Positions 45,066-57,239 of a stretch of 64,000 nucleotides of DNA are shown one piece after another. Position numbers and translations under genes: made by a program. Each line of letters opens with the position of its first letter. Within the stretch, counting starts at the first letter, position 1. The stretch comes from Plazaster borealis. Its lineage: Eukaryota > Echinodermata > Asteroidea > Forcipulatida > Labidiasteridae. The DNA lies in assembly GCA_021014325.1 (NCBI GenBank), contig CM037461.1, forward strand, positions 3,125,501 through 3,189,500, read 5' to 3'. The notes under the pieces were generated by a model, which saw nothing but the letters and a program-made list of their open reading frames with translations, searched no databases and had not been told where the DNA came from.

Positions 45066-48000
45066 CAAGTAAAACAAACAGGCAGAAAGTTTGTTGAGAT
45101 CTTACTATGTTTGAAGTTTGAAGGTTATTTGAAATTGGGAAGTGTGTTTTTGTTAGCAGACAACAATGCTCACATTTGACTGTTAACTAGCCTTTGCATG
45201 GACGGCTGTATTAAAGACTAACCAATCATAACCACTTAAACAGAGTATAAGCGCATAGTGATGAAGGTGTTCAATGCACGCATTATGAGTAATGTAGACG
45301 TACAAGTTATGTATGAATTGTCAACGTGGGTCTTTCGTGAGCACCTCCCAGTCAACCACTTAGTCACAGTTCCAAATCCCGCTCTAGTTTAAAACCAAGT
45401 AAAACAAACAGGCAGAAAGTTTGTTGTTAAGTTTGGCACCATTTCAGGTTTTTGTTTTTATTATGGACAAGAAAAACAACTTCTTGTGAGGCATGGCTAG
45501 AGTTCAATGTTGATTCCGTGTTTCCAGAAACCAAGGCCTCGTAGGTAGAGAGAAAACTGTCACCAGTAACCGATGCTGACGTGTCATTTAAATTTACTGA
45601 AGCAATTTTACAGAAATCTAGCTTTAGCGTGGACGGCTGTATTAAAGACTAACCAATCATAACAACTTAAACAGAGTATAGGCGCACAGTGATGAAGGTG
45701 TTCAACACCCTTTAGCCCCAATTGTGACTTTAGTCGACTGAGCACTTCACCCTTTTTTAGTTCCAGCTTACTAATTGGAAAAGGGAAGATCGGATCTTTC
45801 TAATGATGGTTAAATAAAGTAAGGTTGCTATTTATCAGTCCCTTCAAATTCGAAAGGAAAGATCAGAAAAGACAATCACCTATACCGGAGTGCCATATGA
45901 TTGTGTTCAAAAAGTGTTTAGGTTTACATAAATCACTGAGGAAACGTAGACCCAAAAAATTGAACATTTATTGGCAAATTTTATTGATTATGGACTTAAA
46001 TGCCCTTCAGAACAAGGATATTGACAAAATAGTCAGGCCTATACTGCTAACATAGGGCTTGGGAGCTCAGTTGGTTAAGCAACTCCAAGTCAACCACTTA
46101 GTCACAGTTTCAAATCCCGGTCTAGTTTAAAACCAAGTAAAACAAACAGGCAGAAAGTTTGTTGGTAAGTTTGGTACCATTATAAGTTTTTGTTTTTATT
46201 ATGGACAAGAAAAACAACTTCTCATGAGGCATGGCTAGATTTCAATATTGATTCCGTGGTTCCAGAAACCAGGGCCTCGTAGGTAGAGAGAAAACTGTCA
46301 TCCGTAGCCGATGCTGACATGTCATAAGTTTACTGAAGCAATTTTACAGAAATCAGTGAGGGCTAGAAATATCGATCAAACCGGAGACAAATTTATCACG
46401 CAAGAAGTGTGTGCAGCAAAGTGAAAATAACATCTAGAGTTGTTAAGAATCTCGAAGAGAGATATTGATCAACAGGTAGTGGCAGATGTACACGTATATG
46501 ATGCAACACGATAAGCACTTGGGTGAACCTGTATACCTAGTCCAACTTTATTCAAATAAATTAGTTAGTAAACATACAAAACTTTAATTTGCATTATTAT
46601 GTTTATTTATTTGTTGAAATTTAACTGTGTTCTAGAAACTAGGGTCTCGTACGTAGAGAGCAAACTGACATCAGTAACCGATGCTGCCGTGCCATTTAAA
46701 ACTACCGAAGCAATCTAACAGAAATAATTGGAGGCTAGAAATATTGATAAACGAGAGACAAATTAATCATGCGAAAAGTGTGTGCAGCAAAGTGAAAATA
46801 ACATCCAGAATTGTGAAGAGTGTAGAAGAGTGATATTGATCTACAGGTAGTGGTAGATATTTATGATGCAATACGAGAAGCACTTGGGTGAAACTTTTTT
46901 ACGTAGTCCTGTAGACAAATCTTTAAATAACTCTACGTTTTTTAATAGTTGGTGTTGTTTACTTATTTATTAAGAGATGCACCTATTAATGTAATGTGTT
47001 ATTTTTACAAGGTGTATTAGTAAACAAATACGTATTTTCATGTAAGATGACTTGTATAACATTATGCCAATTTTATTTTGACATCGCTCCCAAAACATAA
47101 ATTTAACTTGTTTAGGAATGTTTCAACAGTCATTGTAAAAACAGTGTCAAATGTTTACGTTGTGCTGCACTAACTTTTGTTGCAATGCCCAATAATCTAT
47201 TGTTGTGCAGAGAATTTCCCGAACTGATAGATTGTACCGACCTGAAAATTGTTAAGTTTAATTTTGGTAATTGAATCTCTCGCTACAGGATTTAAAGACG
47301 TGCTGACACAAACAAACCCTTTTCGGAAAGCTTAAACTTCACTGTCGTTTTTGTACACAGAAAGTGTCCAGATTCATAACGTCAGAACTCATAATAAGAC
47401 GTAGGAATATTTGTCACTTTAATGTTGCTTTCAACTGGAATAAAGGGCCAAATTTTGGTCATTTCAGTCCAACTTTTATGATGTTTGTAAACCCCTTTCA
47501 TGTGACGTATAGATTGTGAAAAAAGCTTTAATACTGCAAAATATATGATTCTTTTAAATTTGAGATGCAGATCTTACTATGTTTGAAGTTTGAAGGTTAT
47601 GTGAGATTGGGAAGTGTCTTTTTGTTAGCAGACAACAATGCTCACATATGACTGTTAACTAGCCTTTGCGTGGACGGCTGTATTAATGACTAACCAATCA
47701 TAAGAACTTTAACAGAGTATAAGCACATAGTGATGAAGGTGTTCAATGCACCATTATGAGTAATGTAGACGTACAAGTTATGTATGAATTGTCAACGTGG
47801 GTCTGTCGTGAGCACCTCCATGTCAACCACTTAGTCGCAGTTCCAAATCCCGCTCTAGTTTAAACCCAAATAAAACAAACAGGCAAAGAGTTTGTTGATA
47901 AGTTTGGTACCATTTTAGGTTTTTTGTTTATATCATGGACAAGAAAAAAACTTCATTTAAAAAAACCTGGGCCTTGTAGGAAAACACTGTCACCAGTAAC

Positions 48001-50394
48001 CGATGCTGACGTGTCAAAAACGTGTCATTTAAATTTACTGAAGCAATTTACAGAAATCATTGAGTGCTAGAAATATTGATCAACCCGGAGACAAATTTAT
48101 CACGCGAGAAGTGTGTGCAGCAAAGTGAAAAAACATCTAGAGTTGTTAAGAATCTCGAAGAGAGATATTGATCAACAGGTAGTGGTAGATGTACACGTAT
48201 ATGATGCAACACGATAAGCACTTGGGTGAACCTGAATACTTAGTCTTGTGGACAACTTTATTTTAAAATTTAATTTAGTAAACCTACAAAACTTTAATTT
48301 CATTACTATAATTATTTATTTGTTTAAATTTAACTGTGTTCCAGAAACTAGGGTCTCGTAAGTAAAGAGCAAACTGATATCAATAACCGATGCTGCCGTG
48401 CCATTTAAAACTACCGAAGCAGTCTAACAGAAAAAAATTGGAGGCTAGAAATATTGATAAACGAGAGACAAATTAATCATGCGAAAAGTGTGTGCAGCAA
48501 AGTGAAAATAACATCCAGAATTGTGAAGAGTGTAGAAGAGTGATATTGATCTACAGGTAGTGGTAGATATTTATGATGCAATACGAGAGACACTTGGGTG
48601 AAACTTTTTTACGTAGTCCTGTAGACAAATCTTTAAATAACTCTACGTTTATTTAATAGTTGGTATTGTTTTCTTATTTATTAAGAGATGCACATATTAA
48701 TATAATGTGTTATTTTACAAGGTGTATTAGTCAAAAATACGTATTTTCATGTAAGATAACTTGCATAACATTATGCCTAGTTTATTTTGACATCGCTCCC
48801 AAAACATAAATTTAACTTGTTTAGGAATGTTTCAACAGTCATTGTAAAAACAGTGACAAATGTTTACGTTGTGCTACACTAACTTTTGTTGCAATGCCAA
48901 ATAATTTATTGTTGTGCAGAGAATTTCCCGAACTGATAGATTGTACCGACCTGAAAATTGTTAAGTTTAGTTTTGTTAATTGAACCCCTCGCTACAGGAT
49001 TTTAAGACGTGATGACACGAACAAACCCTTTTTCGGAAAGCTTAAACTTCACTGACGTTTTTGTACACAGAGAGTGTCCAGATTCATAATGTCAGAACTC
49101 ATATTAAGGCATGGGAATATTTGTCACTTTAACCGGAATACAAGGCCAAATTGTGGTCATTTCAGTCCAACTTTTATGATGTTTGTAAACCCCTTTTATG
49201 TGACGTATAGATTGTGAAAAAAAAGCTTTAATACTTCAAAATATATAATTTTTATAAATTTGAGATGCAGATCTTACTATGTTTGAAGTTTGAAGGTTAT
49301 GTGAGATTGGGAAGTGTGTTTTTGTTAGCAGACAACAATGCTCACATTTGACTGTTAACTAGCCTTTGCATGGACGGCTGTATTAAAGACTAACCAATCA
49401 TAACAACTTAAACAGAGTATAAGCGCATAGTGATGAATGTGTTCAATGCACGCATTATATGAGTAATGTAGACGTACAAGTAATGTATGAATTGTCAACG
49501 TGGGTCTGTCGTGAGCACCTCCAAGTCAACCACTTAGTCACAGTTTCAAATCCCGCTCTAGTTTAAAACCTAGTTAAACAAACAAGCAGAAAGTTTGTTG
49601 GTAAGTTTGGTACCATTTTAAGTTTTTGTTTTTATTATGGACAAGAAAAACAACTTCTTTTGAGGCATGGTTAGATTTCAATATTGATTCCGTGGTTCCA
49701 GAAACCAGGGCCTCGTAGGTAGAGAAAAAACTGTCATCAGTAACCGATGCTGACGTGTCATTTAAATTTACTGAAGCAATTTTACAGAAATCATTGAGGG
49801 CTAGAAATATTGATCAACTCGGAGACAAATTAATTACGCGAGAAGTGTGTGCAGCAAAGTGAAAATAACATATAGAGTTGTTAAGAATCTCGAAGAGTGA
49901 TATTGATCAACAGGTAGTGGTAGATGTACACGTATATGATGCAACACGATTAGCACTTGGGTGAACCTGCAAACTGTGGACAACTTTATTTTAACATTTA
50001 ATTTAGTAGACCTACACAACTTTAATTTTCATTATTATGTTTATTTATTTGTTTAAATTGAACTGTGTCTCGTAAGTAGAGAGCAAACTGACATCAATAA
50101 CCGATGCTGCCGTGCCATTTAAAACTACCGAAGCAATCTTACAGAAATAACTGAGGGCTAGAAATATTGATAAACGAGGGCAAATTAATCATGCGAGAAG
50201 TGTGTGCAGCAAAGGGAAAATAACATCCAGAATTGTGATGAGTGTAGAAGAGTGATATTGATCTACAGGTAGTGGTAGAGATTTATGATGCAACACGAGA
50301 AGCACTTGGTGGAACCTTTATACGTAGTCCAGTATACAGCGTTCAAAAAAATTATATTTATTTCATAATATTAGTTGTTTTACTTATGTATTAA

Positions 50395-50735
50395 AGGTTA
50401 AGTACAACATTGGTAAGGTGAAAAAATAAATGTTCACAGATTTGCACATAACTTACATGGTATAAAGATGGTCATGGGGAAAACTTCCCCTGAAATAGTT
50501 TTGCTTGAAATGCTGTAGTTCTTAGGAAATAATTAAAACAATTAGTTTGTATCACTGGTGATAAAATCCGATGTTTGAAAACAGTGAAAATATATAATGG
50601 ATTCGTCACTGTTTTCTCATGACTCCGAAGACCGATTTAGCTTAAACTTTCACAGGTTTGTTATTTCATGTATATGTTGGGTCACATCAAGTGTGGATAC
50701 TGGTCTTTGACAATTACCAATGTTGTACATTTGCT
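50395..50735 (-). mobile_element. TTAA-flanked MITE, copy f, with readable empty sites
   Basis: 341 bp inserted in the third array unit. It is flanked by TTAA at 50391-50394 and 50736-50739. The homologous positions in the first and second units (about 46965-46985 and 48675-48695) have a single TTAA and no element. Termini are aggttaagtacaacattgg and the inverse ccaatgttgtacatttgct. Confidence 0.9.
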
Positions 50736-51349
50736 TTAAATGCACCTAATAATGTTATGTGTTATTTTTACAATGTGTTTTAGAACAAATAGGAGTATGT
50801 TCATGTAAAACGACTTTCATAACACGGTGGCTGTTTTTGGTAATCGAACCTGTCGTTGCAGGGTTTTAAGAAGTTCATAAATCCCTTTATGTGACGTATA
50901 GATTGTGAAAATAGCTTACCTATATCAGGAGATATGATTTTAAAATGTATTACAACAGTGTTGAGATGCACATCTTACTATGTGTGAAGTTTGAAGCTTA
51001 TTTGAGATTGGGAAGTGTTTGTGTTTGCTAGCAGACAACAAGGCTCACATCTGACTGTTAACTAGTTTTTGCGTGGACGGCTGTATTAAAGACTAACCAA
51101 CCGTAACAACTTGAACGGAGAATAACCGCACAGTGATGACAGTGTTCAATTTTTATTCTTCATACCCTAGCTTACTAATGCTGGAAAGAGAAAGATGGGA
51201 TCTTTGTAGTGTTAAAACAACATTAGGTTGCTATTATGCAATGCCTTCAAGTTGGATTGTACTAAACAAATGTTTGGGTTCACATAACTCAGAAGAAACA
51301 AAGACCAAGAACATAACAATGTATTGGCCGATTTAAATGATTTGTTGAT

Positions 51350-52689
51350 TAAATTAAAGGAATACTATTGAGCTTAATTATTATGTTCCAAAATGAAATC
51401 TTCAAGGTAATACTAAAGCTTGTAGCGTTTGCATTTTAACGGTGTGCTTCCCGATTGATTGGTCAAAGATAATAGGCACCAGTGTTTGTATAATTATGTC
51501 AAAAGTGTTCTGTAATTATAGGGTAGAAGTCCGTTTTGACCGAAAGTAAAGGTCAAACTGGTGTCATTTCTGTGTACAAAAAAATGAGCAGGCTCAGATA
51601 TCTAAAAAACTATGTACAATTTGTGATTAAAATAAAAAAAAGTAGTTAATAAGATATGAATTTTTGAAATGTTCACCTTCCTGTTCAATCCGGAAGACAG
51701 GGTCAAATTGTTGTAATATTATTGCAGTTCTTAAAGACATATAGGATTTGAGGCATTGCATGGTGAGGTATCAATATATTGTCTTGCTTAATTCTACTAC
51801 CGCGGAGTAGATTGTTCGGGTATTCGGGAGACTTCTCAGTTCTGAAAAGAACTGTCCTGCTTATTAACTATTACCTGGGCGGATGGTATAGAAATAGGTT
51901 GGGACTACTACTTTAGCTTATAGGATCGTAATTAACTGTACTACCGCGGAGTCAGTTCTTGAATTGGTCTCAAAGACCTTTCTGATTATGTATATATTTG
52001 AAAAATCCATTGTGTTGTTCATGATTATTATGATGTTGTTAATATTATACTTTTATTGAATGTAATTCGACACCTTATGACGTCAGCATGAAGTCAATGT
52101 TCGGTGATGTCTTCATGTTGGGGTTCACGTATATGCTAATTTTCAAGGTTCAATACAAAATAAATCTTTAGTTTTCTTTTTGAAAAGATTTGGAGGGGAA
52201 GAAGAAAAAAGTTAAAACTAGGTAATCATTTTTTGTTAACAAGGTTTTCGTGATTGTTGTAATCAAACGATGACGGGGAGAAGAGTTGGATGAGAAGAAG
52301 AAGAAAAAAATAAAACTAGTTATTCAATTTTTAATAAGTACGAAGACAAGATGTTCGTGACTGATGTCATCATTATGATGAATGCATGAATTCATGACGG
52401 CATTTTAACTTTCAATCTGAAATTATGGCTATTTAATTGTTTTCTTCTTGCGGATTAAACCTGAAAACGAGGTCAATTTGGAATAACCTTTTGTGTAATG
52501 TAAGATCAGTTATAGATCGGAAAGATCCATTGAATGGTTCATGAGGTATCCTTTGTTTTCAAGTATTAAACTTTGATTTAAGTTGACAACTAAAGACGTG
52601 AGGTTCAATTCTGTGATGATTTTCAAGTTTTAATTTAATTTCATTGTTTTTGCTGTGTAGAAGGGTTTGATGAAATACGAAAGTGAAAA
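51350..52689. other. non-coding spacer
   Basis: AT-rich. A duplicated motif tactaccgcggag lies at 51799 and 51940. No gene seen. Confidence 0.4.
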
Positions 52690-52874
52690 CGCAACAAAAC
52701 GGTGTCTTCGGGACACCGTAACATGGTTTGTTTTTCGATTGCGCAAAAACTCAAAATTGTTTACCGTTTCTCAAAATGTAATATATTATCAAAAGCTGCA
52801 GTACTTTTACCAAGTAAGTTTTTATGGTAATTTTTTTTTAAGGGAGTAATTACCAAAGGTATACACTCCCTTTC
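52690..52874 (+). mobile_element. TTAA MITE fragment (copy g)
   Basis: Only the right part of the family is present (agtaagtttttatggtaa ... gagtaattaccaaagg) ending at tatacactccctttc. The left end is missing or diverged beyond recognition. Confidence 0.55.
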
Positions 52875-53044
52875 AGCTTTTATTGTTACTATCTATCGGT
52901 AAAAAATCATTATGACATTCGGTTCAAGAAATTGTGGATTTTAAAATTATGAGAATGTTAATATTGTCGTTGGTTATTGCGAATCTGATGATTGTTTTAG
53001 ATAAATATATATAATCGTTTGCACAGTCAATCTGTTTTCAAAAA

Positions 53045-54830
53045 TCAAAGTTCGATCGAGAGGTCTCTTATCCAGTCTCGTGTCGAGGCATCAGGGCTGA
53101 TGAGAGTGGAGAAGGAGCCAGGTGCCTTGTGGGTGATGCACTCGGTCACAACGTGGTTGACTGTTTGGGACGGGTGCCCGCATGTGCAAGCTGCGTCAGC
53201 TTGCATGCCCCAGCGGTGGAGGGTCTCTGCGACTCGAGCAGTGCCGGAGCGGAGACGGTTCAGCCGCACCTATTGCTTGCGTGGAAGGTCAGCACCGGGA
53301 GGGAGGACTGTGCTGGGCAGTGGGCACGCAGACTGTAGGAGAGGGGATTATTGTTGACGCGATCACCCCACGCCATCTCAGGGTTGTAGTCATCCGCCAG
53401 CACACGAGCAGCATGGTGAGAGAAGGGTCGGCGGTCTTGACCGGGTGCAGACACGCGGTGGTGAAGGAGGTGGTGTTGGTTCTCATTTGCTGTTGTAGCG
53501 AGGGTCATCACGCGGGTTTCGCGCCAGATGTCAGGTAGCGCGATTCCAGAGAGTACTGGCAGGAAGGTTGTGTCCGTTGGCCGCATGCATCCGGTGATAA
53601 TGCGCTTGGTGTTGTTGAGATGCACGTCCAGCTTCTTGGTATGTCTGCTACGACACCACACAGGTGATGCGTACTCGGCGGCGCTGTAGACCAGGGCGAG
53701 TGCACTGGTGCGCAATGTTGATGTTTGCGCTCCCCAGCTGGAGGCTGCCAGACAGCGGAGAAGTCCATTCCTGGAGTTGACCTTCTGCTGGAGGGCGTCG
53801 ATATGGCATTTGTAGGAGAGGGAGCGATCGAGTGTCACGCCGAGGTACACCTGGGGGTTGTTGTTCGGGAGGATGGCGCCTGCCACGGAGACTGCAAGTT
53901 GGTGTTTGCTGTTTCGGTTGTTCAGGTGGAAAGCTGTCGTAGTGGTCTTGGCAACGCTTAGCTTTAGGCGCCAGATAGTCGTGCAGCAATTGCATGTCCT
54001 GGTTGAGCGCGGTCTCCACAAGGTCCCAGCTCTTGTCTGCAACTAGCAGGGCAAGATCGTCAGCATACCCATACTGCCGTGATGTTGTGTGGGGGATGTC
54101 GCTGATGTAGATGTTAAAGAGCGTAGGTTCGATCGTTGAACGTTGCGGAACACCGTTGCGGAGACGTCGCAGGCGACTGACTTGGCCACAACTGGTCCTC
54201 AATTTGAAGCTGCGGTTGTAAAGGAGCTTCATGATGAATGAGGTCAGGTAATGGTCAGGAAGCATGCGGAGTAGCTTCAGGTGGAGACAACGGAGCCAAA
54301 CCGTATCGTAGGCGGCCGTCAGGTCCACTAGTACCACTCAGACTTTCTGCTGCTGTTCGTAGCCCTCTTCGATGTCATCAGTGAGGAGGGTGACCTGGTA
54401 GGTGATGGAATGGCCATGGCGGAAGCCAGCTTGTTGGGGAGGCAGCTGCGGGTCGATGATGGGGTTTATTCTTGTGAGGAGTAGACGCTCGAGGAGCTTC
54501 AGCGGCACGCAGAGTAGAGAGATGGGCCGGTAGCTCTTTGCATCATCGGCTGGCTTCTTGGCTTGAGGATAGCAGTGACATCGGCGAGGCGCCAGATTTT
54601 TGGCAGTGATGGTAAAATTTGCCTAGCCACTTCAGCATCGGAGCTCCACAGTTGATGACAAATTCTGGGGCAATCTGGTCAGGTCCTTGGGCCTTGCCGC
54701 TTTTGATATTTTTTACTGCCGCAAGCATGTTTGGTTGGCTGGTGAAGTCATTAGCCTGCTGAGTGGCAGTTACCGGGGGGCGCGACGTGGACGCTGACTT
54801 ATTGACCCCCGATGTTTTAGATAACATTCA
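53045..54830 (-). pseudogene. 5'-truncated non-LTR retrotransposon (Jockey/I-like)
   Basis: A minus-strand RT in at least three frames. 54827-54543 holds the pre-RT region (KNIKSGKAQGPDQIAPEF). 54337-53648 holds the RT core with VLVDLTAAYDTVW, GVPQRSTIEPTLFNIYI and the catalytic box YADDLALL. 54042-53260 holds the thumb and downstream part (VYLGVTLDRSLSY, YASPVWCRSRHT). 53269-53045 holds a C-terminal segment RLRSGTARVAETLHRWGM..CTCG....NHVVTEC, a Cys/His arrangement common at the end of Jockey/I-type elements. A TGA at 54338-54340 interrupts the frame just before VVLVDLTA. It has decayed only moderately. The endonuclease part is absent, i.e. 5' truncation. Confidence 0.88.
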
Positions 54831-55033
54831 TGAACAAAAAATGTCGTTTCATGTATTGAAACTATGTCCATGTTCCATTCCGTATTGAATGCAGAGCTGA
54901 AAAACTAGGCTTTGTTGACCTAAAACGCTACGTACGCAACAGTCAGCCAAACTTCTCACAGACGTGCAGGTTTTGCACTTTTATTGGAGTACATGTCCAG
55001 TTGACATATGCGATAGAAATGTATAAGCTTTAA

Positions 55034-55423
55034 AGGGTCTGTATGCGTTTGGTAATTACTCATAAAATTAATGACAATAATAACTTACTTGGTAAGAAGT
55101 ACAGAAGCTTCTGATAGTATAATGCATTTTGAGAAACATTTCACATTGAAGTAATGTGGATATGGAAAAAGACATCAGTATTTATCCCCCCAAAAATTGT
55201 ATCTGAGAATCGTTTCTGTAATAAACGTTTCTCAGATTTGGTATTCCAATTGCAGATTATTCTTCCTGCGTGGACATAACCGCTCTGGATTTTCGGCAAT
55301 ATCTCAAAAAAGCTATCATCTTTTGAAATGAAAATTTCACAGGTTAGTTCTATGGTATATACCTACAACTATATAGGATTAAAACAAACGGTAGGTTCCA
55401 ACTACCAAACGTATACAATCCCT
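55034..55423 (-). mobile_element. TTAA-flanked MITE, copy h
   Basis: A 390-bp diverged copy flanked by TTAA at 55030-55033 and 55424-55427. Terminal inverted repeats are agggtctgtatgcgtttgg and the inverse ccaaacgtatacaatccct. Confidence 0.8.
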
Positions 55424-55800
55424 TTAAATGAGGGTCAATCGTACGTTGGCGTTAACATCAAGTTTCAACCAGAAGTAAAGGTCACATTGGTATCATCTTT
55501 GTGCAAATGCTTTGCAGGCTCAAAAACCTACACTCCGAGGTGATGAAAACGATAACAGGAAGTCAATGTCAAATATTATGTAGCGTTTAATTGATTTTGG
55601 AGATATTTCCGGTGATGTATAGCTTGTTAAAAACCCAACTGGTAGTTCAGGAGTTATTATTTTTTTTAAATATTAAACTTTGATTAATGTAATTAGGTGA
55701 TCAAAAGGTTTTAGGATGATCGGGGCGGGGAGGATTGAGCCACTCCCCATTCATTAAAATGTCCCATATGATCAGCGTCTCAAATAGCCTCTCCTAATTC
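55424..55800. other. non-coding spacer
   Basis: No gene or element recognised. Confidence 0.4.
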
Positions 55801-56312
55801 AAACTCCTATCTGCCCGGCTTCACGTGCCAATCCCTGTTGCGAACTGTGGGCTGAGATGTGAAGGCGAATTTCTGGCGCCCTAAAGCCAGACTGCTCCGG
55901 GCAGGTGGGGCTCGTTAGCCTTGGAGGGCAGCCCACCTAGGAGAAGGAAAACTCTGATCACAAACCCGGGTAGGTAGAACTCGTTAGCCTATGTCGGCAA
56001 TCTGCCTAGGAGAAGGAAGTCTCTGACCACAAAACCCTCAGGTCAGAGGGGTGGCGTCCCAGCCTGAGTACTCAGCCAAGAAGGGAAACAATGATGGAAG
56101 CAAGAAACGCAAATCGTATACTTCCAGGGGCCGGAGTCCCCAGGAGCTCGGCAGCTATGATCCGTCAACAGGAAATGCCTGACGATGAAGTTGTCACCCT
56201 GTGGAAGGGTACCAACGGAAGGACAACGGGGAGCAGCTGCCAAAATTTTGAACTGTAAACGACCTCTCAGGCTTGCAACCTTCCACATCAGAACACTCAA
56301 CTCGTCGGCTCA
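55800..56312 (+). pseudogene. LINE 5'-end fragment
   Basis: Contains twice-repeated leader text (ctcgttagcct ... cctaggagaaggaa at 55910 and 55990), then a frame ending KRPLRLATFHIRTLNSSAQ. This resembles the N-terminus of an APE-type endonuclease (family LATWNVRTL). Similarity stops abruptly near 56312. It may be the 5' end of the element type seen at 57.2 kb, split from it by other insertions. Confidence 0.5.
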
Positions 56313-56567
56313 GTGTTATAAGGTCATTAATTGCAATTTCATACTCATAATGATCAAAAGGTCATTAAATGAAAAATGCATATTAATTTGAAGGGAAAAA
56401 AAATCAAAATCAACAAATAATGTTTTACTAAGAAAACAAATGTTTATTTTTGCCAAACAAATGCTTTGAAGACCACTCTTGATCAATAAACTCCATTTAC
56501 CAGGAGTTCCAAAATATGCAAAAGCAATTTGATGAAATCCATGCAAATTACACTAATGACCTTATAA

Positions 56568-57086
56568 CGTCACCGTTTTCACGAAGAGCCACATATCTTA
56601 AAATGACAAATATAGATTATTACAAAAAGGGGCCTTTATCTCAATTAATGCATTTTTGCGTTTTCACGAACATCCATCGGCCCCAAAACGCATTGTGATA
56701 CATTGCAACAAATGTAGGTCAAATCTTTTTTCCGTTTTCACGAAGAGCCACTTATGTCAACGCGCGCGTGATCACGTGACATACGCGCCCCTTTCCTACG
56801 TAAAAACACGTTAACCAGTTGGGTGTTTAAGTAGGTCAACTCACTTTTTCGGTTTCACGAAGAGCCACGTATCTTTGACTAATTACTATGGCAATTAGCC
56901 AATACATTTAACGAAATTAATAAGTCAATAGGGATGTTAAACTTACACAGAATCATATAAGAGGTCTTTGAATGCAAACCGTGGCTTTAGTATTGCAGAT
57001 ATTGCAGTTTTAAGCCAAGCACAGTGTAAAATGTAAATCTCAATCAAGCGTTTGGACATGTGTGGCTCTTCGTGAAAACGGTGACG
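56568..57086. mobile_element. MITE with perfect 26-bp TIRs
   Basis: 56568-56593 (cgtcaccgttttcacgaaga...) and 57061-57086 are exact inverse copies, flanked by the direct repeat ATAA on both sides (56564-56567 and 57087-57090). The motif ttttcacgaagagccac is repeated inside near 56735 and 56852, with a weaker version near 56655. No coding capacity. The superfamily is unclear; the 4-bp duplication would be unusual for common TA-targeting MITEs. Confidence 0.8.
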
Positions 57087-57239
57087 ATAAGTGGTGTTTG
57101 AAGCTTTGCATGGTGTTTAAAGTAAGAAGTAACTATAAGAGAAATTTTACACATGGTTGTACCCGCAAGTTTACTACTATTTATAGTTACTTCTTAATGA
57201 CCATATAGTCATGAGCAGACGAACTCTATCTCTGGATGC

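Larger units (their letters stand above)
44400..51350. repeat. tandem segmental array, ~1.7-kb units
   Basis: The landmark atcttactatg.ttgaagttt occurs at about 45099, 47571, 49271 and 50971, spacings 2,472, 1,700 and 1,700 bp. A second landmark, gtgtgtgcagcaaagtgaaa, occurs twice per unit (46407/46779, 48110/48488, 49843/50200). At least two full units and two partial or rearranged ones are present; the first interval also holds a ~0.7-kb internal duplication. No conserved protein frame runs through the units. Each carries a tRNA-like module, and the third carries a MITE absent from the others. Confidence 0.85.
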
